From: BM003 sp963699835
Lineage (GTDB): Bacteria; Pseudomonadota; Gammaproteobacteria; Steroidobacterales; BM003
Reading direction: 5' to 3'
Length of the DNA stretch: 64,000 bases
Assembly: GCA_963699835.1 (NCBI GenBank)
Contig: CAVOVJ010000003.1
Coordinates: 248,001-312,000, forward strand
The position numbers and the translations under genes are program-made. A model generated the notes under the pieces. That model had not been told where the DNA came from. It did not search any database and was given only the letters and a program-made list of their open reading frames with translations. Shown piece after piece: positions 1 to 8,330 of the stretch. The first letter of the stretch is position 1, and every line of letters starts with the position of its first letter.

Positions 1-268
1 AGCGGTGTCCCAAGGTCATCGCGTGCCCGGTGCCGGCTGCGGCGATCGCCCGGTCGGCGTGGTTGAGCAAGTTATCGAGTGTGTGGACAAACGCTGGCGG
101 ATCGACAAGGCAGACCGCTGCTGTGCAGCCGTCCTTTTCAGCGACTGTCGCGCATTTCCCTTGCTGCAATCCGTTTCGGCATAGCCTGACAGACGGAATG
201 CCTGGCTGAGATGTCTGCAATAGGACGTAACGGCTTCAGGCGTCGCTCACACGCATTACAACCCAATG
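1..268. other. window edge, no confident gene
   Basis: I see no gene I can defend here. Short open stretches run off the left edge on both strands, but none carries a recognisable motif, and the frames disagree about where coding would end. Given the indel rate elsewhere in the window, a broken gene end is possible. The first clear gene stop, of the DUF4397 lipoprotein on the minus strand, lies at its right border. Confidence 0.4.
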
Positions 269-1639
269 CTAGGGGAGCAGATCGTCGTAGACCAGAAGAA
301 CTTCTTCGTCGCCACCGGACTCTGGAAGAATGATCAGGCCGGTCTGTACTTCGCCGCCAACAAACTCGTAGGGTATCGGGCCGACGATGATCGTCTCATT
401 GTCGTTGCTCGAGCGGTCGGTAATGATCAGCGAGTAGTCGCCCGGCAGCAGGCGCAGGTAGTCGGTCGCGGCCGGGAATGGCAAATCCCTGACGATAAGG
501 TCATTTTCATCCAGATCCGATGAACCGCTGTCGGCCAGGTACACAGAAATGAACGAGGTATCCGGCGAGACGTTGGCAAACCGCATTTTGCCATCGGTAA
601 CAACGCTTCTGGGATTCCCGGTAAAAGTGAGGTTGGTTATTTCGTCGAGCGGACGAACCAGAATCGAATCGTAAATACTGGATTGCAGATACTCACGCTC
701 GTATTCGCTAATTATCGGGTCGGTCGTTGCGGTTTCGGTGACGCTCACTTTCACGTCGGTGGCCGGGATTGGCGTAACCGGGGAGCGCTCCGCGTAACCG
801 GTGTTGCTGGTCAGGGGGGCGCTAAAATCGTCGTCGATGAAGGTATCGAGCGCGGGGGCACCAGGTGAGGCATTGCCGACCCGCAATGCCGAGCCGGTGC
901 CCTCGGCGTCCAGGGCGAAACCGCCGTTCTCGCTGGAAACGAGCAATCGCAGCGATGAGTCGCCGATCGACACGTTGTCGGCGATGGCGATCAGCCATTC
1001 CACCCCGTCGAAATCGATTTCGGGGATATCGACAAAGGTCAGCAAATCGGAGACATACAGTACCTGTCCGGGGTTGCCGGCCGGGGTGACGGTAATCACA
1101 TACTCGCCGAAAGGAATCAGCATGGAATCCGTAAAATCGAATTTCGCTATGGTTGCAAACGGAGCTGTGGTTGAGAGATCGACGTCAGGTGCCGCAACAT
1201 ATACGTCGAGTGCGTCCTGTGCATTCACGGCGTGTACGAACTGGAAGAAGATCTCGGAGATGGGACGGCGCCGCCTGTCGCCCGTAACAACGATCAATTC
1301 CGGGTCGTCGAAAAAGCCCGTCACGACCAGCGTTGTTTCCACGTTTTTGTTGACGCCCACATTTGCATCGACTATCGCCTCTCCGAGGCTCAGGTCGGCG
1401 AGCACGGGCTGGACCTCGATTCTCTTGTTGCCGACAATCGTGCCGGGCAGATATCCGCTCGACGTGCCATAGGGCAGGCCGTTGGAGACCGTGAGCCCAT
1501 TTTGACGGAACGATAACGGCGGACCATCAGAGAGCACGTTGAAGCCCTGCAGATAAAAGATGCTGGCGCCACCGCTGTTGCAGCCGATCAACACCGCCAG
1601 CGTTGACAACGCCGCCAGAAAAACGATTCGTTTGAGCAT
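269..1639 (-). CDS. DUF4397-repeat lipoprotein
   Basis: A 456-residue predicted lipoprotein. The signal peptide ends in the lipobox LIGC (Cys20) followed by Asn, so outer-membrane sorting is expected by the +2 rule. The start was set 41 codons inside the longest frame because this ATG directly precedes the signal peptide and has a GGAG ribosome site about 8 bases upstream. The mature part contains repeated beta-rich modules of DUF4397 type, roughly at residues 130-220 (pattern FQFVHAVNAQDALDVYV) and 350-420 (MRFANVSPDTSFISVYL). The biochemical role of DUF4397 proteins is not established; a surface or matrix role is only an inference. A second, frameshifted relative lies at 8331-9900 on the other strand. 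Confidence 0.8.
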   Translation of the reverse strand: MLKRIVFLAALSTLAVLIGCNSGGASIFYLQGFNVLSDGPPLSFRQNGLTVSNGLPYGTSSGYLPGTIVGNKRIEVQPVLADLSLGEAIVDANVGVNKNVETTLVVTGFFDDPELIVVTGDRRRRPISEIFFQFVHAVNAQDALDVYVAAPDVDLSTTAPFATIAKFDFTDSMLIPFGEYVITVTPAGNPGQVLYVSDLLTFVDIPEIDFDGVEWLIAIADNVSIGDSSLRLLVSSENGGFALDAEGTGSALRVGNASPGAPALDTFIDDDFSAPLTSNTGYAERSPVTPIPATDVKVSVTETATTDPIISEYEREYLQSSIYDSILVRPLDEITNLTFTGNPRSVVTDGKMRFANVSPDTSFISVYLADSGSSDLDENDLIVRDLPFPAATDYLRLLPGDYSLIITDRSSNDNETIIVGPIPYEFVGGEVQTGLIILPESGGDEEVLLVYDDLLP

Positions 1640-1850
1640 GGTAACTCCGTGCTTGTGACCGGATCTGCCGCGCTCGTACCTGCTCGGAATGAGCGGCCTC
1701 GCGAGTGGAGCGGCGCGGCTGGCAGCAGTCTGGCCGGGAGGCAATCCGTTCAGATCGGGCACTCTACCGGCAGCTCCTCCCGGAGTCCAGACTCCCGCGA
1801 TCCGAGCCGCCGCGGCCCGAGGCCGCCAACCGGGGGCGGCCGGACCCTTT

Positions 1851-2909
1851 TCAACGGACTCGCGGAAAGTGCTTGTGCAGAGCGGCTATCGGTTCGAACC
1901 GGTTGCCGAGATTTTCGGCAAAGCGCAATGCCGCGGCGATTTGGTCGCCATAGCGGTCGCGCGAGTCGCGCAATTGCTCCTCGCGAATCGCTGGGTTGTA
2001 GCCCTTGTCGAGGTTTTTCGAATAGCGCCGCATCAGCGGGCCCGAGACCAGTGCGGCCGCCTCGTCCGCGGCAAACGGCGTGCCAAGGAACGCGGCGACT
2101 TCGTTAAGACGCTGCCGGGGGCTGGCCAGAAAATCCTCGAAGTCGAGCAGCATCATGCGGTCGGCGAAAACTTCAGCGGCATCGGCGAATGCGCCCATGC
2201 TGGCAAGCCAGCTGACCGCAACCCGCTGGGCATCGTCAGAGCCGGCTTCGCAAGGCGCGCCGAGCCAGGTTTCGAGGTCGTTCAACCGGGCCGGATGGCG
2301 GGTCTCGACATCCGCGCGCAACGCCGCTGCGCGGAGCATGGTCGCGGCATACGTTTCGAGGCCGACATACAGCAGGATCGCCGGGGCCTCGTGGTCATGC
2401 GCAAGCAGTGGTTCGATCAGATTGTTGCAGTCAGAAGTTAGCTTGACAAAGGCACGCTGGGTCTCGCGAAAGCTGCGCGATAACAATGCCACGCATAACC
2501 CGAACAACTCAGGTCCTGATTCCCGATCGGCCGCGCGGCGCGAATACGCGAGCGTATGTAATATGCCGGGCTCGCGCAGAGCGAGCAGATTCGGGTGCGC
2601 CCCGAGCAGCCTCGAGATCAGCGTCGACCCGCAATGGCCGATGTGGAACAGCCATGCCGGCGGCAGGTGGCGCCGGACCCGTCCGTGGAGTCCCAGGAGT
2701 CCGGGCAATGGTAGCCAGCTGCCGCGTGTCGACGGGGAAATGACCCGTTCATCGAGGAACGCGGCGCGTTCGTAGTCCGCCTCGGCCATCTCGATCATCA
2801 GGGCCAGGTTTTGCTCGAGATCGATCTGTTGTGGGTAAAGCGACGGGTCGACAGGCAGGGTCGGCAGGACCTGTTTTAACCACCGCCTTGCCTCGCTGTC
2901 TGGGTGCAT
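1851..2909 (-). CDS. sulfotransferase-family protein
   Basis: 352 residues. Around residues 88-103 the motif FHIGHCGSTLISRLLG resembles the 5'-phosphosulfate-binding loop (xxxGSTLL) of PAPS-dependent sulfotransferases. A C-terminal stretch of the form LLDFEDFLASPRQRLNEVAAFLG matches the end of the sulfotransferase fold. The usual Arg-Asp-Pro 3'-phosphate motif is not obvious, so the family call is firmer than any claim of activity. The ATG used here follows an in-frame TTG; no strong ribosome site is visible for either. It is transcribed away from the TPR-sulfotransferase at 3048, leaving a 138-base divergent control region. The acceptor substrate cannot be told from sequence. Confidence 0.7.
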   Translation of the reverse strand: MHPDSEARRWLKQVLPTLPVDPSLYPQQIDLEQNLALMIEMAEADYERAAFLDERVISPSTRGSWLPLPGLLGLHGRVRRHLPPAWLFHIGHCGSTLISRLLGAHPNLLALREPGILHTLAYSRRAADRESGPELFGLCVALLSRSFRETQRAFVKLTSDCNNLIEPLLAHDHEAPAILLYVGLETYAATMLRAAALRADVETRHPARLNDLETWLGAPCEAGSDDAQRVAVSWLASMGAFADAAEVFADRMMLLDFEDFLASPRQRLNEVAAFLGTPFAADEAAALVSGPLMRRYSKNLDKGYNPAIREEQLRDSRDRYGDQIAAALRFAENLGNRFEPIAALHKHFPRVR

Positions 2910-3004
2910 CGGCAACGGGTCGGGTAACTTGGCTGTCAGCCGGAGTTGCGAGTGTAGCAGCAGCAGCGGGGATGTGCGCGGACCAGGTCAATACGTTTAC
3001 GACT

Positions 3005-3042
3005 GTGCCCAGCCAGTATAATCGTGCCCAGCCGGTATAATC
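3005..3042 (+). promoter_or_regulatory. tandem 19-base repeat, each copy with TATAAT
   Basis: Two adjacent 19-base copies (3005-3023 and 3024-3042) differ at one base. Each contains a perfect TATAAT (3017-3022 and 3036-3041). A loose -35-like TTTACG lies at 2996. The second TATAAT is only 7 bases before the ATG at 3048, so initiation from it would give a leaderless or nearly leaderless message. No Shine-Dalgarno sequence is visible. Promoter activity is inferred from the -10 match and position. Confidence 0.5.
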
Positions 3043-3047
3043 GCGCG

Positions 3048-5033
3048 ATGGAAACAATTCAACACAGGCTGGGCGTAGCCAGCGAAATGCACCGCTCCGG
3101 TCGAGTCGCGGAGGCGGAAAAAATCTACCGCGAGGTGCTGGCGGAGAATCCGGGGCAGGCGGATGCATTGCACCTGCTCGGAATTCTGGCCCACCAGGAA
3201 GGCCGCCTCGATGAGGCTGCCAGCTTGCTCAGCCAGGCGGTCGAGAGGCAACCCGAGCGGCCCGGGTTTCACATAGGCCACGGTCGCCTGCTCGCCGCTC
3301 GTGGCCAGTGGGGCGATGCGGCCGCGGCCTTTCGCCACGCCTTGTCGCTGCAGCCGAAAGCACCCGAGTGTTGTTATCTGCTCGGCCGGGTTCTGGTCGA
3401 GGACGGCAAGCTGGAAGAGGCGGTACGCGCCTTCGAGGCCTGCGTGCGCCTTGCGCCGCATCACCTCGGCGCATGGAATCAACTTGGGCGACGACTGGTC
3501 GAGCTCGAGCGATTCGATGCGGCAATCGTCGCCTACCAGGCCATCGTGGCGGCAAAACCCGACAACCGTATTGGCTGGCAGAATCTCGGCAACCTCCAGC
3601 TTCACCAGCGGCGATTTGGCGAGGCAGAGTCCGCATTTGCCCGGGCCGTCGGTATCGACCCGCGCCTCGCGGAGGGCTGGTATGGCATCGGGGCATCACG
3701 CAGTGGGGCAGGTAAATCCGATGCGGCGGCCGAAGCACTCGCCGAGGCGCTGACCCGCGACCCGGACCATGTTGCGTCGTTGCTGGAGCTTGCCCGCCTT
3801 GAACGCGACGCCCGAAACTTTGACGCGGCGCTCGCGCGCCTGCAACACGCCGAGGGGCAGGATCCGGACAGTCTTCCCGTTCAGTTCGAGCTTGGTGCAA
3901 CGCTGTATCTGCTCGGGCGCAAGGCGGAGGCGACAGCGGCATTACGGCGCGCGACTGCCGATCCGGAACACGAGGCCGACGCGTGGCGAATGCTCGCCCA
4001 GATGCGGCGTTTCGATACGCCAGGCTCTGAAGAAGAGTCGGCGATTCGTGCCGTGTTACACCGCGGCGAACTCGACGCCGACACGCGCACGGGGCTGCAT
4101 TTCGCGCTCGGGAAAATTTGCGATGAACGCGGCGACTACCAGGAAGCGTTTGCGTCCTATGCGGCTGCTAACGAGATACAACACCAGAGTCAGCGTCTCG
4201 ATCGCGATGATTTAAGCGAATTCGTCGACTCGATGATCGATGCATTTCCGGCGTCTTTGTTCACCGATGCAGGGGATGGCGGCACCGATTCGGAATTGCC
4301 CGTGTTCGTGCTGGGCATGCCGCGAAGTGGCACGACGCTGACTGAACAGATCATTCGCGCCCACCGGGATGCGGACGGCGTCGGTGAAATCAAGGCCATG
4401 GCCGACATTTTCAATCAGCGCTTCGGCGATGCTGGTTTGCGCAGCCGGCTGCCGGCTGCCGTGGCCGCGCTGGACGCTGACGATCGGGCGGCGCTCGCGA
4501 CTGACTATCTTCAGCAGGTCGAGGCCATCGCGGAGCCCGGCGCGAGTCGGGTCGTGGACAAGCTGCCTTTCAATTTCAATTACATCGGGTTTTTGCGGCT
4601 GCTTTTTCCGAAAGCGCGAATCGTTCATTGCACACGCGATCCCATGGATAACTGCCTGTCGCTGTTCTTCGGCTTTTTTGCCACGCGGGCGTATGTGTTC
4701 AATGATCTCGAAGATATCGGTTTTGTTTATGCCCAGTACTCACGGCTGATGCAACACTGGGGTACCTGCGATATCGGACCGATCCATACACTGCGCTACG
4801 AGTCGCTGGTTGAGGCGCCCGAGAGTGAGGTTCGCTCGCTGCTCGACTTTCTGGCGCTCGACTGGGAACCTGGCTGCCTGGAGTTTCATGAGCAGGGCCG
4901 CGCGGTGCGAACCCTGAGTGCCTGGCAGGTTCGTGAACCGATCTATCGCCGCTCGGTTGGACGCTGGCGCCACTATGAACCCTGGCTGGAGCCGTTGCGG
5001 GTTCAGCTGGCGAAGCACGGGCTGACCGATTGA
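3048..5033 (+). CDS. TPR-repeat sulfotransferase
   Basis: 661 residues in two parts. Residues 1 to about 360 are consecutive tetratricopeptide repeats (units such as ALHLLGILAHQEGRLDEAAS), a protein-interaction superhelix. Residues from about 415 onward form a PAPS-dependent sulfotransferase domain. The 5'-phosphosulfate loop VFVLGMPRSGTTLTEQII lies near 420-437 and the 3'-phosphate motif RIVHCTRDPMDNCLSLFF near 523-540; both key elements are intact. This TPR plus sulfotransferase arrangement is common in bacteria, and its acceptor, perhaps a protein or glycan, is unknown. I prefer the ATG at 3048 over the upstream in-frame GTG at 3024, which lies inside the promoter-like repeat. The gene is intact and stands alone. 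Confidence 0.88.
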   Translation: METIQHRLGVASEMHRSGRVAEAEKIYREVLAENPGQADALHLLGILAHQEGRLDEAASLLSQAVERQPERPGFHIGHGRLLAARGQWGDAAAAFRHALSLQPKAPECCYLLGRVLVEDGKLEEAVRAFEACVRLAPHHLGAWNQLGRRLVELERFDAAIVAYQAIVAAKPDNRIGWQNLGNLQLHQRRFGEAESAFARAVGIDPRLAEGWYGIGASRSGAGKSDAAAEALAEALTRDPDHVASLLELARLERDARNFDAALARLQHAEGQDPDSLPVQFELGATLYLLGRKAEATAALRRATADPEHEADAWRMLAQMRRFDTPGSEEESAIRAVLHRGELDADTRTGLHFALGKICDERGDYQEAFASYAAANEIQHQSQRLDRDDLSEFVDSMIDAFPASLFTDAGDGGTDSELPVFVLGMPRSGTTLTEQIIRAHRDADGVGEIKAMADIFNQRFGDAGLRSRLPAAVAALDADDRAALATDYLQQVEAIAEPGASRVVDKLPFNFNYIGFLRLLFPKARIVHCTRDPMDNCLSLFFGFFATRAYVFNDLEDIGFVYAQYSRLMQHWGTCDIGPIHTLRYESLVEAPESEVRSLLDFLALDWEPGCLEFHEQGRAVRTLSAWQVREPIYRRSVGRWRHYEPWLEPLRVQLAKHGLTD

Positions 5034-5155
5034 GCGGCCGCCGTCTGCCCGGGTTTGCAGAACGCGCGGTGGCAGCTATGCTTGCCCCCCTGATTGTGCC
5101 CCGGGCGGTCGCACAACGAATATTTCCCTCCCGAAATTGCAAAGGTGACAAAGTC

Positions 5156-6013
5156 TTGAAGCAGATCATCCTGATTGTAACGTGCTGTTTTATTGGTGTT
5201 CCCGCGTTGGCCACGGCGGAATCCGGCACGCTCGCGAAAATAAGGGATACCGGGCAGATTGTGCTGGGTTACCGCGGCAATACACCGCCGTTTTCCTATT
5301 TGACCGACGACGAGGGGGTCGAGGGGTTTTCGATCGACCTCTGTCGGGTAATCGCGCGCTCCGTCCAGGAGCAGCTCAAACTCGAGAATCTGGAAATTCG
5401 TTATGTGCCGGTGACCAGTGAAAACCGGCTGGAGGCAGTGGCCAGTGGCAGGGTAGATATCGAATGCGGGGCGACAACGCGGACACTGTCGCGGCAAAAA
5501 CAGGTGGAATTCACCCATCTCACATTTGTGACGGGAGGAACGTTGCTGACAACCGCTGAGTCGGGCATCGAGTCGCTGTTTGGTTTGCAGGGCAAGAGTG
5601 TTGCCGTGACCAGCGGGACTACTACCCAGGCGGCGCTTTCGCAGTTTCTGTCCAATGAGATGATCGCGGCGACGGTGCGCGAGGTGCCGACCCATACCGA
5701 GGGAATGCGATTGTTGAATGAAGGAGAGGTCGCCGCCTATGCAGCGGACCAGGTTGTTCTCGCCGCTCAGGCCCTGCGTGAAACCGAAGGTGAGCGCTAC
5801 GCCATGATCGAAGGGACATTTTCCTACGAACCTTATGCGCTGGTGGTCAGGCGCGACGATGCCGATTTCCTGCTCGCCGCGAATACGGCGCTGTCGCGGC
5901 TGTTTTCGAGCGGCGACATCATGACGCTGTATCAACGCTGGTTCAGTGAGCTCTCGCCAACGCCGCATCCCGTCCTGGTCGCGCTGTACAAGCTGCAGGC
6001 CATTCCCGAGTAG
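5156..6013 (+). CDS. amino-acid ABC transporter substrate-binding protein (GltI-like)
   Basis: 285 residues. A signal peptide (cleavage after about ALATA) precedes a family 3 solute-binding fold. The segments GYRGNTPPFSYL, IECGATTRTLSRQKQVEF and TFVTGGTLL correspond to the ligand-binding landmarks of glutamate/aspartate-type periplasmic binding proteins. A polar amino acid ligand is therefore likely. I chose the TTG at 5156 because it immediately precedes the signal peptide and has AAGGTG 8 bases upstream; the longer frame from 5030 would place 42 residues before it. No permease or ATPase genes are adjacent, so it either serves a transporter encoded elsewhere or acts as a sensor component. 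Confidence 0.8.
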   Translation: MKQIILIVTCCFIGVPALATAESGTLAKIRDTGQIVLGYRGNTPPFSYLTDDEGVEGFSIDLCRVIARSVQEQLKLENLEIRYVPVTSENRLEAVASGRVDIECGATTRTLSRQKQVEFTHLTFVTGGTLLTTAESGIESLFGLQGKSVAVTSGTTTQAALSQFLSNEMIAATVREVPTHTEGMRLLNEGEVAAYAADQVVLAAQALRETEGERYAMIEGTFSYEPYALVVRRDDADFLLAANTALSRLFSSGDIMTLYQRWFSELSPTPHPVLVALYKLQAIPE

Positions 6014-6072
6014 GTTTTTCGCTCTCCCGTTATCGTAATCGTCACGGGTTGCGCAACTGGCGCTGGGCCGGT

Positions 6073-7146
6073 CTACTGTGGCGCCGCTTTACCGCCTGCC
6101 CGTAGCGCCGCCTGCTCGGCCGCATCATCGAAGAAAAACGACAATAACGCATAGCGTTTGCCGGCAGTCACGGGTAGCGCTTCGTGGACCAGTGAGCACG
6201 AGAAGACAACAGCGCCGCCGCGTTCCGGCCGATAACGGTGTGGGCCGAATTCCGGGAATCGCAGCTCGCCGCCTTCGTAATCGCCGGTATTCAGGTTTAT
6301 CGTCATAGCAAACCTGCGGTACCACGCGTCATGGCTCACGTTGTCCCGGTGGGGACGGAAATAGCCACCGCTTTCGGAGCGGTAACAAATCAGCTTGAAC
6401 GGCTCATGCCGATTGACCCTGTAGTGGAATGCACGCTGGATTTCGGGCAGCACGGTTCGCGCGAGTTCGCTTTGAATCCTTTCATACAATGGGCCGTCAT
6501 GGATATACACGTCGCTGCGATCCTTGACATTGGGGTCGGGCCGCCACGTACGTTTTCCATTCGCAAAGACAAACACTCCGGACGGCTGGCCACCGCGCGA
6601 TTCGAATTCGCCAATCAGCTCGTCGCAAAAACCGACATCCATCGCCCGGGGTATGACGAGCACCGGCGCCGGCCCGGAGACCTCGAGCGAATCGACTGGC
6701 GCAAGGGGCAGCAGCGCAGCCCGGAGTTCTTCGTTTTTTTGCGCCAGGGGGCCGGACAACCGCGCCAGTACCCTGAGGTTGTTATCCGTCAGAACCGCCC
6801 AAGGATTTTCATCGGCTGAGCCACGAAGCGCCTCGAGCAGACTGCCGTCGTCGGCAAGAACCGTGGTGTCTTCGCTCACGACGTCCCGGAAATCCGCGAG
6901 GTCGGCCACACTGCCCGGTATCAGAGCAACAAGCGACAGGGCAGATGCCGTGGCAATCTCCGTTAGGGCGTTTCCGATCTCCGCGAGTTCCGCAGCCGCC
7001 GGGTTGCGCAGAAACAATATGGGCTGGCCGCGATGCAGGTCGCGGTACAGCATTACGATCTCGCCGGAGTGGTCGTTGCGGCGAAAATCGGGAATACGGG
7101 TTCCCGTCCGAAAATAGCGCTGCGTTCGCGGCCGCGGATTCGACAT
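6073..7146 (-). CDS. 2OG-Fe(II) oxygenase with N-terminal peroxiredoxin-like domain
   Basis: 357 residues. The C-terminal half is a 2-oxoglutarate/Fe(II) dioxygenase of the prolyl-4-hydroxylase type. Iron ligands His266 and Asp268 lie in FRPHRDN and His321 in SLVHEALP; Arg331 in AGKRYALL would bind the 2OG carboxylate. Residues about 10-150 resemble a peroxiredoxin/AhpC-TSA fold (GTRIPDFRRNDHSGE, GQPILFLRNP), but the peroxidatic Cys expected after that strand is absent, so peroxidase activity is unlikely. The ATG overlaps the stop of the upstream qor gene by one base (TGATG), which implies translational coupling. The substrate is unknown. Confidence 0.82.
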   Translation of the reverse strand: MSNPRPRTQRYFRTGTRIPDFRRNDHSGEIVMLYRDLHRGQPILFLRNPAAAELAEIGNALTEIATASALSLVALIPGSVADLADFRDVVSEDTTVLADDGSLLEALRGSADENPWAVLTDNNLRVLARLSGPLAQKNEELRAALLPLAPVDSLEVSGPAPVLVIPRAMDVGFCDELIGEFESRGGQPSGVFVFANGKRTWRPDPNVKDRSDVYIHDGPLYERIQSELARTVLPEIQRAFHYRVNRHEPFKLICYRSESGGYFRPHRDNVSHDAWYRRFAMTINLNTGDYEGGELRFPEFGPHRYRPERGGAVVFSCSLVHEALPVTAGKRYALLSFFFDDAAEQAALRAGGKAAPQ

Positions 7147-8138
7147 CAGTCTGAGTCTTCGGGGATCAGTATTGTCGACCCGGTGGTCTTGCGGTCTTCG
7201 AGGTCGCGATGCGCGTCAGCGGTGGCCGCCAGCGGGTACGTCTGGCCGATCTCGATTTCTACCGCACCGCTGATTACCGCCCCAAACAGGTCTTCAGCGG
7301 ATGCGACAAGGTCGTCTCTTTTCGCAACATAGTCGAACAGCGTCGGACGCGTCAGGTACAGCGATCCTTTCTGCGCCAGGATGGCCGGAGCAAATGGCGG
7401 GACCGGTCCCGATGCATTGCCAAAGCTCACCATTAGCCCGCGCGGACGCAGCGCGTTCAGAGACGCTTCGAACGTCGCGGCGCCGACCGAGTCATACACG
7501 ACGGGGACGCCATCTCCAGCGGTGATCTCGCGCACCCGCGCCGCGATGTCTTCCTCTCTGTAATTGATCGTGTGCGCACAGCCCCGGGCATGCGCGATAA
7601 CGGCTTTCTCGGCGGAGCCAACGGTACCGATCACGATCGCGCCGAGTGAATTCAGCCACTGGCATGCGATGGAGCCGACGCCGCCCGCGGCGGCGTGGAA
7701 AAGAACGTGATCGCCCGGTTTTACCTTGTAAGTGCTATGGATCAGGTACTGCGCGGTCATCCCTTTCAACATCATTGCCGCCGCCCGCCGCTCGTCGATC
7801 TCCGGTGGAAGCCTGAGGACATGCCCGGCCGGCATAATACGCATCCCGGCGCAGGCGCCGACCGGACCGGTGGCATAAGCCACGCGATCTCCGGGAGCGA
7901 CATGGCTGACGCCCGCGCCAATGGCATCCACGACCCCCGCTCCCTCAAAGCCGAGGCCGCTTGGCAGCCCGGCAACCGGATACAGCCCGGTTCTCGTGTA
8001 GACGTCAATGAAGTTCAGCCCGACAGCGGTATTGCGGATTCTTACCTCGCCCGCACCGGGGTTCTGAATGTCGAGCGTCTCGTAGCGAAGGACTTCGGGT
8101 CCGCCGTGGGCATGGATCCGGACTGCGCGGGTTTTCAC
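7146..8138 (-). CDS. qor: NADPH:quinone oxidoreductase (zinc-free MDR family)
   Basis: 330 residues, closely resembling E. coli QorA along its length. Visible landmarks are HGGPEVLRYE near the start, GLNFIDVYTRTGLYP, GFEGAGVVDAIGAG, the nucleotide-binding loop HAAAGGVGSIACQWL, the NYREED segment and RGLMVSFGNASGPVPP. The enzyme should reduce quinones with NADPH and lacks the zinc-ligand pattern of alcohol dehydrogenases. A GTG start at 8138 was chosen because GGAGAG lies just upstream and homology begins there; the frame extends 42 codons further without similarity. It is the first gene of a two-gene unit with the 2OG oxygenase. Confidence 0.9.
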   Translation of the reverse strand: MKTRAVRIHAHGGPEVLRYETLDIQNPGAGEVRIRNTAVGLNFIDVYTRTGLYPVAGLPSGLGFEGAGVVDAIGAGVSHVAPGDRVAYATGPVGACAGMRIMPAGHVLRLPPEIDERRAAAMMLKGMTAQYLIHSTYKVKPGDHVLFHAAAGGVGSIACQWLNSLGAIVIGTVGSAEKAVIAHARGCAHTINYREEDIAARVREITAGDGVPVVYDSVGAATFEASLNALRPRGLMVSFGNASGPVPPFAPAILAQKGSLYLTRPTLFDYVAKRDDLVASAEDLFGAVISGAVEIEIGQTYPLAATADAHRDLEDRKTTGSTILIPEDSD

Positions 8139-8330
8139 TCGATCTCTCCGTGTGGGGCGGCCAGCAGCGGCGCAATCTGGCAATGGTACCGCCGAACGGC
8201 CGGGCGAATAACCCGTTGGCGATGGGCCGGGCGCCGACATCTGTTGATTCTGTCGATTTCGCATCCATATCGGTCAGCGCCGCGAAAACAGGGCTGGTTG
8301 ATCTGGTTCTGTCCACCTAAGGAGTGAAAA

